This document shows positions 44,724-54,097 of a DNA stretch of 64,000 bases, piece after piece. Made by a program: the position numbers and the translations under genes. The stretch comes from AP-15 sp963812675. GTDB lineage: Bacteria > Pseudomonadota > Alphaproteobacteria > ATCC43930 > CGMCC-115725. Under the pieces are notes generated by a model. That model saw only the letters and a list, made by a program, of their open reading frames with translations. It was not told the DNA's origin and searched no databases. Each line of letters opens with the position of its first letter. The stretch's first letter is position 1. Location of the stretch: assembly GCA_963812675.1 (NCBI GenBank), contig CAWEWR010000007.1, positions 841,083-905,082 of the forward strand, written 5' to 3'.

Positions 44724-46061
44724 TTAGTTCTGGTAGATGCCAAGCCTACGCATAATGCGCAGCACCCTTTCACTTTCCGGGGCACCAAGGATAGGACGGG
44801 CCATTTCATCTGTCGGATGGCCGGCGGCGAATTCTCGGTAAGAATTCTCGTATTGACTGGTGACGGCGACCGCCGCCTGGCCGGCGACGATCTGCTGGAC
44901 CATCAACACCGTCGCGGCCGCGAGCGTTGCCCACTGCAAGGGACGCCGGTATCCCTTCTGCCAAACCCAATTCACCCAAAGCGTGTTGGCCAGCAGCAGC
45001 CCGACTTGCGCAAGCGCCGCAAAGATGCCGTAGCGAATTGCCACCGGCCGCTCCGGTCCCCAGTTCCAGCGACCGATGGCCACAATGCCTGTTATGAGTA
45101 GAGAGAACACGAGCAAGGCGAGCCCCATCCGTTCGAGCCGGCTCCCGGGCCGGCGTAGAATGCTCCTGCGGAACAACGTAAGAATGCTAGCGCCGAGCAC
45201 CATACAGCCGACGAGCCGGCCAAGCCACACAAGGGAAGAGACATGGGACCATGGTAGGCCGAGCAGACGGACGTAGTAGTCGGCCAGCTTTGGCAAAGCC
45301 GTCCAGTCCAGCAAATGATCGACTTGGTCGGTCGGGATGCCGGGCAGGTAGACCGCGAACAAAACGCCAGCCATCAGGGCAATCGCGATCAGCCAGGCTC
45401 GCTCCAGGCCGCCAGCCCATGCCGCCCACAGAAGCACCACGGGCGCAAGCAAACCGCCGGCAAGCCCGAAGGCCGCGAGCACAGCAGCGGCGATAGCGGC
45501 TGCTCTTCGGATCGTGGCGCCAGACCCTTTGTCGCCGCCACCCTCTAATAGCACAAGGGCGAGCACGAACAACCCGGTCGTATGGACGAAATCCCCTTCA
45601 ATCGGCACGCTGCAATAGATGACTGCCCAGCTCGCGGCCAACAGCAGGATGACCGCGGCCACGAGAATCGCTTTCAGCTCGATCATTAGGTCGGCAACCC
45701 AAATTGCCCACACCGAACCGCCGACAGTCAGCAGGAAGCAAGTGGAGTTGAACAGAAAAAAGGGCAAGGTGCTGCCGCGGCAACATTCGATATCAGTGAG
45801 CATAAGGAGCAGCGACCATACCATCCGATGCCCATTGTGAGGCAACCAAAGATAGTGCCACCAATCGCCCGCGCGCCAGTATTGATCGTAGCGCAGGATC
45901 CACTGCAGCAGATCGAGGTAAGGCACCGTAATGATCGTGGCAACGACGTAATAAATGAAGATCGCAAGATATAATCCAATCAACCCGGCCAACGTGGGGA
46001 TGAAGAGGCGATCGAATTTGCTGTACGCCACAAATTTGAACTCCGTTGCGGGATACCCCAA
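44724..46061 (-). CDS. Polytopic membrane protein of unknown function
   Basis: This 445-residue protein has about ten membrane segments (IPTLAGLIGLYLAIFIYYVV, ATIRRAAAIAAAVLAAFGLA, AWLIAIALMAGVLFAVYLPG, LLANTLWVNWVWQKGYRRPL). The first large loop contains LLQWILRYDQYWRAGDWWHY and LPHNGHRMVW, a pattern seen in several uncharacterised membrane proteins of polysaccharide clusters. No catalytic motif is certain. A GT-C-like role is plausible because of size, topology and context. It is on the same strand as the polyamine-synthase-like gene, 250 bp upstream of it. Confidence 0.65.
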   Translation of the reverse strand: MGYPATEFKFVAYSKFDRLFIPTLAGLIGLYLAIFIYYVVATIITVPYLDLLQWILRYDQYWRAGDWWHYLWLPHNGHRMVWSLLLMLTDIECCRGSTLPFFLFNSTCFLLTVGGSVWAIWVADLMIELKAILVAAVILLLAASWAVIYCSVPIEGDFVHTTGLFVLALVLLEGGGDKGSGATIRRAAAIAAAVLAAFGLAGGLLAPVVLLWAAWAGGLERAWLIAIALMAGVLFAVYLPGIPTDQVDHLLDWTALPKLADYYVRLLGLPWSHVSSLVWLGRLVGCMVLGASILTLFRRSILRRPGSRLERMGLALLVFSLLITGIVAIGRWNWGPERPVAIRYGIFAALAQVGLLLANTLWVNWVWQKGYRRPLQWATLAAATVLMVQQIVAGQAAVAVTSQYENSYREFAAGHPTDEMARPILGAPESERVLRIMRRLGIYQN

Positions 46062-46661
46062 ATATATGCTGGAAATGGCCGATAAGAAAAGTAGTCCGTC
46101 GGCTGTGCAGTCGGGGTTGCCCCGGAGGCGACCGAGATCAACCTAGTGCTCAGATTCAGTCAGATGGTTCAGCTTATCCCCGTGAGGACAGGCCGGAGAG
46201 CGGTATCGAGCCGATGGGCGGCGAACCATCCGTCTGATTCGGTGCACTGACGTGAACAGTCGGGACGGGGCCGTTGCCGGTGTCAGGATAAGGGGGCAGC
46301 AGCGTTGAGCAATGCCCGGCCGGGGCAGGCTTTGAAGGGGCGCTCCGACCCCGACCCTGTTTGCTCGCCCGCGCTTCGCAACCTGCTTGGCAGAGGGTCG
46401 AACGCCATAGTAGAGCTGATCAGGCATACAAGACTGTGGAGAATCGGTTGGCCACGAAGTTGCGAATTGCCGTACACGTATGCTTCTTCTATGCGTGTTG
46501 GGTCGGTGGCCTCGGCGGTCGCATCGACGAAGCGAGCCGATATGAGCGATCTTCTCGTTGGCCGAGCAGACGGGGTGTGATTATGCGCCGTTTGGTCAGC
46601 GAACGGTGCGCCGTTTGGAGTCGAGGGAGCGCTGAACCGATGACGCGGCAAGGGGCCGACG
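46062..46661. other. Intergenic stretch between divergent genes
   Basis: About 600 bp without a supported gene lie between the minus-strand membrane gene and the GT2 gene at 46662. A 91-codon plus-strand frame at 46305 has no family pattern. Promoters for both flanking genes must lie here, but I could not choose boxes with confidence. Confidence 0.5.
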
Positions 46662-47726
46662 ATGAAACTCTCGGTGATCATCGCCAACTATAACTACCGC
46701 GACTTCGTGGGCGCGGCGATCGAAAGCGCACTTGCGGTCGATTGGCCAAACAAGGAGGTGATCGTCGTAGATGACGCCTCGATCGACAACTCGAGAAGCG
46801 TAATTGATCGCTTCCAGGGCAAAGTGGCAGCCTATTTCAGGCCAAAATCGAATCAGTTGGGCGCGCACATATTCGGATTCGAGCAGAGCACCGGCGACAT
46901 CATCATCTTTCTTGATGCTGACGATTTGCTTGAACCGGAGGTCATGCAGGAGGTCGCGAAGGTATGGCGGCCTGGGGTCTCGAAAGTTCAATATCGCATG
47001 AACCTGATAGACGCCACGGGCACCCAGTTGGGATCTGCACTCCCGCAGTTCCCACCGAAGGACAATCCCGAGAAGCTCCGCCGCAACTTTCTCCGCACCA
47101 TGGCATACACAACCCCTCCGGGATCGGGCAACGCCTATTCCCGGGATTTCGTCAGTAAAGTGTTGGCGTTTGGCCCGACAATTCCCCAGTCAGACGCTGT
47201 GTTTCTTACAATCGCGCCAATTCTGGGCAACGTCTTAACAATCCGAAAGCCGCTAGCCCGTTACAGGATCCATGACGCGAGTTGGGGCTCTATGATGGGG
47301 TCGCTCAATACATTCAAATTGCGACAGCTCCTGCATCAGGATGTCGAGAGGGCGCGCTTATTTGCAAGTGTCTCTCGCCAGTTGCAGCTGCCGGCATCGC
47401 GCGATCCCTTAAAGCACAACTTTCACCATCTGCAATATCGGCTTGCATGCTGTTTGGTCGAGCCCTCCGCCCACCCTTTTCCGGCGGACAAAACATTGAG
47501 CCTTCTTTGTCTTCTGATTTATTCAGTAACAAGGCTCTCGCAAATGCCGTTGCGTGACAGAGCGATTGTGATCGCTTGGGCCGTCGCGTGTGTGCTAGCG
47601 CCGCACCGTTATCGACAAAATCTTATCCTGTGGCGTTTTTCCGCAATATCAAGGCCCGCAGTCCTGAGCACATTGCTTGGCGCATTGAGTTCGCTCCGAT
47701 CGCCGCGCCTTCCCGACCGCGTTTGA
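46662..47726 (+). CDS. Family 2 glycosyltransferase
   Basis: This 354-residue GT2 enzyme has SVIIANYNYRDFVGAAIESA at the N-terminus, then VIVVDDASIDNSR, and the DxD-type motif IIIFLDADDLLEPEV. Its C-terminal third is helical and not membrane-spanning. It would transfer a sugar in the cytoplasm to the growing lipid-linked unit. It is isolated on the plus strand and converges on the ExoA-like gene at 47780, with only 53 bp between their ends. Confidence 0.88.
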   Translation: MKLSVIIANYNYRDFVGAAIESALAVDWPNKEVIVVDDASIDNSRSVIDRFQGKVAAYFRPKSNQLGAHIFGFEQSTGDIIIFLDADDLLEPEVMQEVAKVWRPGVSKVQYRMNLIDATGTQLGSALPQFPPKDNPEKLRRNFLRTMAYTTPPGSGNAYSRDFVSKVLAFGPTIPQSDAVFLTIAPILGNVLTIRKPLARYRIHDASWGSMMGSLNTFKLRQLLHQDVERARLFASVSRQLQLPASRDPLKHNFHHLQYRLACCLVEPSAHPFPADKTLSLLCLLIYSVTRLSQMPLRDRAIVIAWAVACVLAPHRYRQNLILWRFSAISRPAVLSTLLGALSSLRSPRLPDRV

Positions 47727-47779
47727 TTTGATCGCCGCGCGCAGCCCTCCCAGCACGGCCCGCCACCTCAGTCCAGCGT

Positions 47780-48907
47780 CTAGCCGACGGTTTGTTTCTT
47801 CCTCATCTTTTCCGCTCCTCCTCGTAAATCATGGAGCGGGCTTTCACGGGTCCGCTTCTGAACCGCACCGATTGCGAGACGCTCATGTGCTCCAGTTGGG
47901 ATGATCTCCAGCCAATAACCAAGAGACCACGCAAGCTGCATTACTATCGCAGCATATCCGGATGCCGCGGAGCAGATGTCCTTTTTTCTTATCCCGAGAA
48001 TGAACCCACACGAGAGGCAAGCGAACAACCATGCTGAGGTGGGCACAACCAGCGGCCAATAGAACGGCGCGAGAAATCCGACGATTGTCATCGGTAATAT
48101 TGACGGCAGGACAAAGTGTCTGATGTGCTTTCCGCGTCCATGTCGACGAAATGTACGGGCCCGCCCGAGACCGTGCGTTACATATTGCTTAAACAATGAA
48201 ATAGTGTTGCGACGGGGGATATATGTGACGATGAGGTCATCTGCCAACCAAATTCGGCCGCCTTTCTTGACTAGCCGCTGATCAAATTCTGCATCCTCGT
48301 TGAATTGGATCTCTTCATAACCTCCTACTTTGCGGAACCAAGCCAGATCAACTATTGCGTGGTGGCCGTGCTCCACCCAGCCGCCGCGGTTAGGAAGCCG
48401 GTGGGCAGATCCCCCTGTGCCGAGGAAAGAGTTCTGCGCTGCAGCGACCGCACGCTGGAAGCAGGTATAGCCACGGGTGAACATGGTCGTTACAACGGCG
48501 CTCGCCCCCGTTTCGATCGCCTTCGCTACCAAGCGCGACGCATAGTCCTTCGGGTATTCGGCATGCGCGTCAAGCCTTACGAGCCAATACCGCCCAAGTC
48601 CGAAACGTTCGACGGCGCGATTGACGGAAGCACCTGTCCTCAGACGCTCAACTGTCGTTAGCACGCGGACGCGAGGATCGCTACTCGCTATACGCTCGAC
48701 AATGGATACGGTTTGGTCGGAGCTACCCCCGTCGCTGACCACGATGAGGGCCTCGCGACAGCGTGGGTCCGCCTGTAAACTCGCGATGACTCTCTCGATG
48801 TGAGCCTCCTCGTTCAGGCTGGGGATCACGATCAAAACGTCAGCGCCTGTTATCGGCTCGGATCGAATGGTCGACGAGAGCTCACCGGTCTGGGCTTCCA
48901 CACTCAT
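47780..48907 (-). CDS. ExoA-like family 2 glycosyltransferase
   Basis: This 375-residue enzyme has VLIVIPSLNEEAHIERVIAS, VVSDGGSSDQTVSIV and YWLVRLDAHAEYPKDYASRL in order. FLGTGGSAHRLPNRGGWVEH and QFNEDAEFDQRLVKKGGRIW follow, and then three C-terminal membrane segments. This is the pattern of the succinoglycan glucosyltransferase ExoA. It lies 57 bp downstream of the heptose operon on the same strand and may be its last gene. It could use the activated heptose, but the donor cannot be read from sequence. Confidence 0.87.
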   Translation of the reverse strand: MSVEAQTGELSSTIRSEPITGADVLIVIPSLNEEAHIERVIASLQADPRCREALIVVSDGGSSDQTVSIVERIASSDPRVRVLTTVERLRTGASVNRAVERFGLGRYWLVRLDAHAEYPKDYASRLVAKAIETGASAVVTTMFTRGYTCFQRAVAAAQNSFLGTGGSAHRLPNRGGWVEHGHHAIVDLAWFRKVGGYEEIQFNEDAEFDQRLVKKGGRIWLADDLIVTYIPRRNTISLFKQYVTHGLGRARTFRRHGRGKHIRHFVLPSILPMTIVGFLAPFYWPLVVPTSAWLFACLSCGFILGIRKKDICSAASGYAAIVMQLAWSLGYWLEIIPTGAHERLAIGAVQKRTRESPLHDLRGGAEKMRKKQTVG

Positions 48908-48964
48908 TCAGGGGTCACCTTCGAAGGGCGGTATGACCGTCAGTGTAAATTACAATTTAACTAG

Positions 48965-49669
48965 CTAGGGCCGTGACAACAGCCGGTTGGTTTCGGCAAG
49001 GCCTTCGAAGGAGCCGATTTCGTAGAACCTGCTGGTCATCTCGTAACCAGCGAGATCGCGGGAAATCGACAACTCTTCGTAAAGTTCGGCCAGATCCCAG
49101 GGCGTTCCCATTGGCCGAGTAGCGACTGCGCTCGCTCTCAGCATGCCGAGCCCCCAATCAATATGGTGCATTTCCGGGCGGCGGACCTTCTTCGAATAGT
49201 ACCGGATCACACCATTGTCGAACTGGACATTACTCGCCTCCCAGCGGTTCTGGTTCCGGAAAACACACATGAGAGCCGGTCGGCCGTTGGCGTGAAAGGC
49301 CTCGACTACCGGCGCATAAGGTGCATCAAGCCAACTGTCGCCATAGGTCACGAGAAATTCCCCTCCTAGACGGTCAAGCGCGTGGCGAACCGCGCCGCCG
49401 GTGCCGAGCAGTGTCGGCCCGTCGACGACGTAATCGACCTTCACCCCGAACCTGCTACCGTCGCCAACGAAGCGTTCAATCTGCTCCCAACCGTAGCCAA
49501 CCAGTAACTTGGCGTTCCTGATACCTTCTCGAGCAAAGAGCCGCAGCTGGTGCGCGATAAACGGTTCACCGGCAACTTCGAGGAGGGCCTTGGGCAACTG
49601 CTGGGTTAGCGGCCGCATCCGCATGGCGAGGCCGCCGGCGAGTACAGCGATCGATGGCATCCCCGTCAT
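48965..49669 (-). CDS. hddC: Sugar-1-phosphate nucleotidyltransferase (HddC-like)
   Basis: This 234-residue nucleotidyltransferase has the start IAVLAGGLAMRMRPLTQQLP with KALLEVAGEPFIAHQL following, then LGTGGAVRHALDRL and FLVTYGDSWLDAPY. HddC makes GDP-D-glycero-alpha-D-manno-heptose from GTP and the heptose-1-phosphate. The assignment rests on the neighbours GmhA, GmhB and HddA; by sequence alone it could act on another sugar phosphate. It overlaps the kinase gene by 4 bp (ATGA). Confidence 0.83.
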   Translation of the reverse strand: MTGMPSIAVLAGGLAMRMRPLTQQLPKALLEVAGEPFIAHQLRLFAREGIRNAKLLVGYGWEQIERFVGDGSRFGVKVDYVVDGPTLLGTGGAVRHALDRLGGEFLVTYGDSWLDAPYAPVVEAFHANGRPALMCVFRNQNRWEASNVQFDNGVIRYYSKKVRRPEMHHIDWGLGMLRASAVATRPMGTPWDLAELYEELSISRDLAGYEMTSRFYEIGSFEGLAETNRLLSRP

Positions 49670-50649
49670 TGGATCATTGTTTTGGAGCCCTCGAAATCGA
49701 ATCGGAAGCGCACCTCTTCGAGCCCCTGTTCATGCATAGCGTACAAGAGAGATCTCTTGTTCTCCGTGTAAAACATGAGGAACCCGCCGCCGCCGGCACC
49801 GATCAATTTACCACCAAGCGCGCCGTTGCGCATGGCGATTTCGTACCAGTCGTCGATTTGGCTGTTCGACATATCAGGTGAGCGCGTTTTCTTCTGCAGC
49901 CAGTGCTCGTGCATGAGTTCGGCAAAGCGCGCAAGGTCGCCCTCCAGGAGTGCGGCGTGGCTTCGCCGACCAAGCTCTTGGATGTAGTGCAGGTTGTCGA
50001 TCATCAACTCATCTTTTGCCCTCGACTTGTCATCCTGGTCCTTCAGGATCGCCGAAGCCGACCGCGAGTATCCGGTGAAGAAAAGACAGAGACCATCCTC
50101 CAGGCTATCGAGTATCTCGTGGTTAATGGCTGCAGGAGCGACCGCAACGCTGTCGTCTTTCTTGAATTCGAAACAGGTAACCCCTCCATACGCCGCGATG
50201 AACTGGTCCTGCTTACCGACCGGTTCGCGAAGCAGATCAATTTCAATATGGCAGGCTTGTTCCGCAAGTGCGTGCGGGCTGATGACATTGCGTTTGTGCG
50301 TGTGCAGGGCGCGAAGCAATGCGGTCGTAAAACTGCCCGACGAACCGAGGCCGGTCCCGGCTGGGATGTCGGCCATACTGGTGATTTCGATACGGTCGTC
50401 CGTACCGACGAGCGCAATGGCTGCGCGCACGATTGGATGTCTGATGTCGCTGCCCCGTTCGACCCTTTCCAACTCGGAATATTTGATAATATAACCGGGG
50501 CGAAAGCTCTTGTGTAGGGTAATATAGACATATTTGTCGATTGCTGCGGCGATTAAAAATCCCCCATGGTCGCGGTAATAGGAGGGAAGGTCGGTGCCGC
50601 CACCGCCCAATGTGATGCGTAACGGACTGCGGACGATGATCATCCCCAA
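49666..50649 (-). CDS. hddA: GHMP-family heptose 7-phosphate kinase (HddA-like)
   Basis: This 327-residue kinase begins IIVRSPLRITLGGGGTDLPS, continues YYRDHGGFLIAAAIDKYVYI, and has the GHMP ATP loop IPAGTGLGSSGSFTTALLRA. The C-terminal motif is GGKLIGAGGGGFLMFY. HddA phosphorylates D-glycero-D-manno-heptose 7-phosphate at C1 to the alpha-1,7-bisphosphate. It overlaps both neighbours (10 bp with the oxidoreductase and 4 bp with the nucleotidyltransferase), which shows a tight operon. Confidence 0.87.
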   Translation of the reverse strand: MGMIIVRSPLRITLGGGGTDLPSYYRDHGGFLIAAAIDKYVYITLHKSFRPGYIIKYSELERVERGSDIRHPIVRAAIALVGTDDRIEITSMADIPAGTGLGSSGSFTTALLRALHTHKRNVISPHALAEQACHIEIDLLREPVGKQDQFIAAYGGVTCFEFKKDDSVAVAPAAINHEILDSLEDGLCLFFTGYSRSASAILKDQDDKSRAKDELMIDNLHYIQELGRRSHAALLEGDLARFAELMHEHWLQKKTRSPDMSNSQIDDWYEIAMRNGALGGKLIGAGGGGFLMFYTENKRSLLYAMHEQGLEEVRFRFDFEGSKTMIQ

Positions 50650-51626
50650 TCTCCCTGGTAGATGCTTTCGATGACAGACATAGTGCCAAGCGCCTCGGCA
50701 GTGTCGCCGATTGGTTGCCGCCCTTCGCGGATGGCCGCAATGAACTCAGCGATCTCGGTGTCCCACGAACGATCTGGAAATGGAAATTCCCAGCGCGTCG
50801 TCTCCGGCGGACCCATTCCGGGCAACATGCGGTAAAAGGCGAGGCTTTCTATCCCATAGGAACCACCAAGCCCCTTGATCTCGAGCTTCCCATCCCGGCC
50901 ATAGATCTCAAAAGAGAACAAGTTCTTCCACTCGGTGCAAGTCGCGTGCAACCACGCGATCCGCCCCTCGGCCGTCGTCAAGGTAAGAAACGCGCTGTCC
51001 TCGACCTCCGCGTTCCAGAAAAAGGTCTTAAGCGCGCCGTGACCATGAGTAAATTCGCCGAGAAACCATCGCGAGAGGTCAATAAGATGCGAGCCCTGAT
51101 CGATCAAGTGTCCGCCCCCCGACATGGAGCGTTGGAGGCGCCATTCCTTTTCATAACTTGGCCGGCCGCCGTGACCGTAACGACCCCGTATAAACATTAA
51201 CGGCCCGAGCTCTCCACGATCGACGATCTCACGCGCCTTGAGCACAGCCGGATGGAAGCGATGATTGTAACCGATCTTGACGATCCGCCCAGCAGAATCG
51301 GCCGCTTCCTTCACGGCGGAGACCTCCGCGAGGTTCCGTCCGCCCGGCTTTTCTACGAGCACGTGCTTGCCGCCGTAAAGACACGTCGTGGTGATTTCCG
51401 AGAGTTTCCAATGCGGGGTCGCAACCACGACGGCGTCGACGTCGGCCGCCTCGGCTGCGGCTTTGAAATCCGTTGCCGCACGCGCGTTAAAGCCAAAAGC
51501 CTCGCCGATTTCGCGAGCGCGGTCCCTTTTATGATCGATCGCAAGAACCATTAGATGGCCTAGCCTGGAGATAGCAGCGGCTCGTTTCCGCCCTATACGG
51601 CCACACCCCACAATTGCGAAGCGCAT
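50640..51626 (-). CDS. Gfo/Idh/MocA-family sugar oxidoreductase
   Basis: This 328-residue protein has the N-terminal NAD(P) fold (RFAIVGCGRIGRKRAAAISR), the EKP motif in HVLVEKPGGRNLAEV, and GGHLIDQGSHLIDLSRWF, which carries the catalytic histidines. Such enzymes oxidise or reduce a sugar hydroxyl, often at C3 or C4 of a nucleotide sugar. It is not part of the standard GDP-heptose pathway, so it probably modifies the heptose or another sugar of the repeat. It is 114 bp downstream of the epimerase gene. Confidence 0.87.
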   Translation of the reverse strand: MRFAIVGCGRIGRKRAAAISRLGHLMVLAIDHKRDRAREIGEAFGFNARAATDFKAAAEAADVDAVVVATPHWKLSEITTTCLYGGKHVLVEKPGGRNLAEVSAVKEAADSAGRIVKIGYNHRFHPAVLKAREIVDRGELGPLMFIRGRYGHGGRPSYEKEWRLQRSMSGGGHLIDQGSHLIDLSRWFLGEFTHGHGALKTFFWNAEVEDSAFLTLTTAEGRIAWLHATCTEWKNLFSFEIYGRDGKLEIKGLGGSYGIESLAFYRMLPGMGPPETTRWEFPFPDRSWDTEIAEFIAAIREGRQPIGDTAEALGTMSVIESIYQGDWG

Positions 51627-51740
51627 GTCATGTCCCCGTGCTCGAATTTCGCAGGTTTAAGCGGCAACCGGGCGGGAAGTAGCCCCTCGATCCATGGCTT
51701 GCTTCCGGCTACGGAAGGTAATTGACGCATCCTTCAAGTC

Positions 51741-52697
51741 TCAACAGCGCTTCGTAAATACCCAGCGATTGGCATCGAGCCAATCAACCGTATGTTCCAC
51801 CGCTTCTCTGACGCTCCTTTTTGGCTGCCAGCCGAAACCGCGGATGCGGGCAGTATCAAGGTAAATCAGAGGATTGTCGCCGATCCATCCTCGCCGTCCG
51901 CCCGAAAAGCTTAGCTGCGGCGCAAGCTTGAGTCGTTTGACGATCCACTCGACGCTGTCGAGCACTCGACACACTTCATCCGTGCCCAAATTGAGAATTG
52001 CAATATGTTCGTCGGCCGCGTTGACGCCGAGCAACATCGCTTCGATACAATCATCGACGTGAAGGTACGATTTGCGCTGCTGGCCATCACCGAGAATATG
52101 CAGCCGATTTTGATCTTTTGTCAGCTGCAGCATGAAATCAAAAATGTGTCCGTGGCTGTAACGTTGCCCGAGAATCGATACGAAGCGAAATATTCGGGCC
52201 CTGATACCGTAACCTTCAGCGTAGGCCTCGATCAGTGCCTCGCAGGCGAGCTTGGACGCTCCGTAAAGCGACGTCTGCACCGGAAAGGGTGCATCCTCGG
52301 GGGTGGGCATGACCGTGGCCTCGCCATATACCGAACCGGTCGAGGAGAAAGCGATCTCTCTCACATTATTGGCACGCATCGCTTCGAGGACATTAAATGT
52401 CGCGATGGTATTTTGCTCGAGATCTTTCCGCGGGTGCGATAGGCCAAAACGCACGTCAGCGTTCGCTGCAAGATGCACGACGCGGCTTACCCCGTGCATC
52501 GCTGCGGTCAAGCTGCGCGTATCGAGAAGATCGCCCTGGACAAAGGTAAAATTCCGATGTCGGCTTGCGGAGGCGATGAATTCCGGCATCCCGGTGCTAA
52601 GATTGTCGTAACCGACGACCACCTCGCCATCGCCCAGCAACCGGTCAACCAGATTGCTGCCGATAAATCCCGCTGCACCTGTCACGAACGTAGTCAC
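51741..52697 (-). CDS. NAD-dependent epimerase/dehydratase (extended SDR)
   Basis: This 318-residue protein has TTFVTGAAGFIGSNLVDRLL with the glycine-rich NAD loop, VVHLAANADVRFGLSHPRKD, and the active-site serine region AFSSTGSVYGEATV. The YxxxK pair is in YGASKLACEALIEAY. It acts on a nucleotide sugar, for example as a 4-epimerase. Its place inside the heptose operon hints that GDP-heptose is further altered, though a UDP-sugar is also possible. Confidence 0.88.
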   Translation of the reverse strand: MTTFVTGAAGFIGSNLVDRLLGDGEVVVGYDNLSTGMPEFIASASRHRNFTFVQGDLLDTRSLTAAMHGVSRVVHLAANADVRFGLSHPRKDLEQNTIATFNVLEAMRANNVREIAFSSTGSVYGEATVMPTPEDAPFPVQTSLYGASKLACEALIEAYAEGYGIRARIFRFVSILGQRYSHGHIFDFMLQLTKDQNRLHILGDGQQRKSYLHVDDCIEAMLLGVNAADEHIAILNLGTDEVCRVLDSVEWIVKRLKLAPQLSFSGGRRGWIGDNPLIYLDTARIRGFGWQPKRSVREAVEHTVDWLDANRWVFTKRC

Positions 52698-52811
52698 GGT
52701 GATGCGGCTTGCTGAAGCAATGACATCAGCGCCGACCCGGCGTTGTCGGGCAATCCGCGCAGCTGAGAAAAAGTATGTCGGCAGGCGCGAAACAGAGCCG
52801 CTTCGCCCGAT

Positions 52812-53537
52812 TCAGAGCTCAAATCCTGCCGCCACTCCGTCGTTATAAAACATTTTGACGGTATCGAGCGAGTACTCGCTAAGATCCCTCCCGAGGAGTG
52901 ACAGTTTTTGCAGGATGTCATTCGTCACGGTAATGATGTGGCAGCCGATCGCATCCGCCTGGAAAATATTGAGCAGCTCACGCGGGCTTGCCCAGATGAG
53001 CTCCGTATTGGGCGATGCCGCGAGGCAGCGGACCGCTTCGCCCATCAGCGGCACAGGGTCGACACCAGTATCGGCGATGCGGCCCGCAAACACGGATATA
53101 TAAGTCGGCGCGCCGCCCCTCACCGCGTCAACCACGGCCCGCACCTGCTGGAGAGTGAAAATCGCCGTAACGTTTAGCGGTATACCTTCCTGTGTCAATT
53201 GCTTGCACACCGGTACGGCGCTTTCTCGATGCGTGTTGGTTATCGGAATCTTGACCCGGATGTTTTTCCCCCAGGTCGCGATCTTACGCGCCTGCCTTAC
53301 CATCTCGGGAAAGTCATCGGCGAAGACCTCAAATGAAATCGGCCGGTCGGGGATCTCTTGCAAGATCTCGCGGGCAAAGCGCTCATAATCGCTAACCCCG
53401 GCTTTGCGCATCAATGTCGGATTGGTCGTAAAGCCCTTGATGTACGGCCTAGCATACATTTCAAGCATGCCCGACTTTTCCGCCCCATCCGCGAAAATGG
53501 CGACCTTCAGATCGCTGAGCGTTTTCATGTGATCCAC
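52812..53537 (-). CDS. Transaldolase/fructose-6-phosphate aldolase-like enzyme
   Basis: This 241-residue TIM-barrel enzyme belongs to the transaldolase family. It has IFADGAEKSGMLEMYARPYI with the early aspartate, GFTTNPTLMRKAG, and the Schiff-base lysine in NIRVKIPITN (Lys96). YISVFAGRIADTGVDPVPLM lies near the end. The family transfers three-carbon units and can make sedoheptulose 7-phosphate, which is the substrate of the GmhA isomerase two genes upstream. It overlaps GmhB by 13 bp. A dedicated supply of heptose precursor is inferred from this order; aldolase activity on another substrate is the alternative. Confidence 0.87.
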   Translation of the reverse strand: MDHMKTLSDLKVAIFADGAEKSGMLEMYARPYIKGFTTNPTLMRKAGVSDYERFAREILQEIPDRPISFEVFADDFPEMVRQARKIATWGKNIRVKIPITNTHRESAVPVCKQLTQEGIPLNVTAIFTLQQVRAVVDAVRGGAPTYISVFAGRIADTGVDPVPLMGEAVRCLAASPNTELIWASPRELLNIFQADAIGCHIITVTNDILQKLSLLGRDLSEYSLDTVKMFYNDGVAAGFEL

Positions 53538-54097
53538 CGCCTGCTCTGGTCAATGATCCAGGATACCGCCTCCGGCAGAGAAAGGACCTTAATCGTCGGC
53601 GCGCAGGGAAAGGCCTCGCCATAACCGTTGCCGATCAAGATGGTGCGACAACCAGCGCGGCGGCCGGCCTCTATGTCGAGCCATCGATCGCCTACCATGA
53701 AGCTCCCGGCAAGGTCCAGGCCAAGTCTTTCTCCGGCACCCAGTATCATGCCGGGTTTCGGTTTGCGGCAGTCGCACTGCGCGTTGTCATCGTGCTCGCA
53801 AACCTCTATCGCGTCGAGCGGCAAGACGGCGGCAAGTTCCGCATTTATCTCGTCGACGTCGGCGCGACTCGTTTTTCCTCGCGCGACATCGGGCTGGTTG
53901 GTCACGACAATCAGCAGAAAGCCTTCGCGTTTCAATTCCTCGAGAGCTGCGCGGGCGCCATATGTGAGGATCAATTCACTGAAATCGCGAGGCGGATAGG
54001 GCTTGCCATCCCGGACGCTTGCCTCATTCACGACACCGTCGCGATCAAGGAAGACGGCCAGGTTGGTGCATCGAACCGTCAAACTGTCCCCTCCCAC
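53525..54097 (-). CDS. gmhB: D-glycero-D-manno-heptose-1,7-bisphosphate 7-phosphatase (GmhB)
   Basis: This 190-residue HAD phosphatase has the nucleophile motif VFLDRDGVVNEASV, LIVVTNQPDVARGKTSRADV, and the zinc/substrate loop CEHDDNAQCDCRKPKPGM. Motif IV is FMVGDRWLDIEAGRRAG. GmhB removes the 7-phosphate from heptose 1,7-bisphosphate, the step between HddA and HddC. It overlaps GmhA by 19 bp. The motif spacing and length are normal for the family. Confidence 0.9.
   Translation of the reverse strand: MGGDSLTVRCTNLAVFLDRDGVVNEASVRDGKPYPPRDFSELILTYGARAALEELKREGFLLIVVTNQPDVARGKTSRADVDEINAELAAVLPLDAIEVCEHDDNAQCDCRKPKPGMILGAGERLGLDLAGSFMVGDRWLDIEAGRRAGCRTILIGNGYGEAFPCAPTIKVLSLPEAVSWIIDQSRRWIT

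Noticed and set aside
46305..46580. Possible small gene of 91 codons
   Set aside because: No ribosome site, no family pattern, and the frame is not supported by its surroundings.
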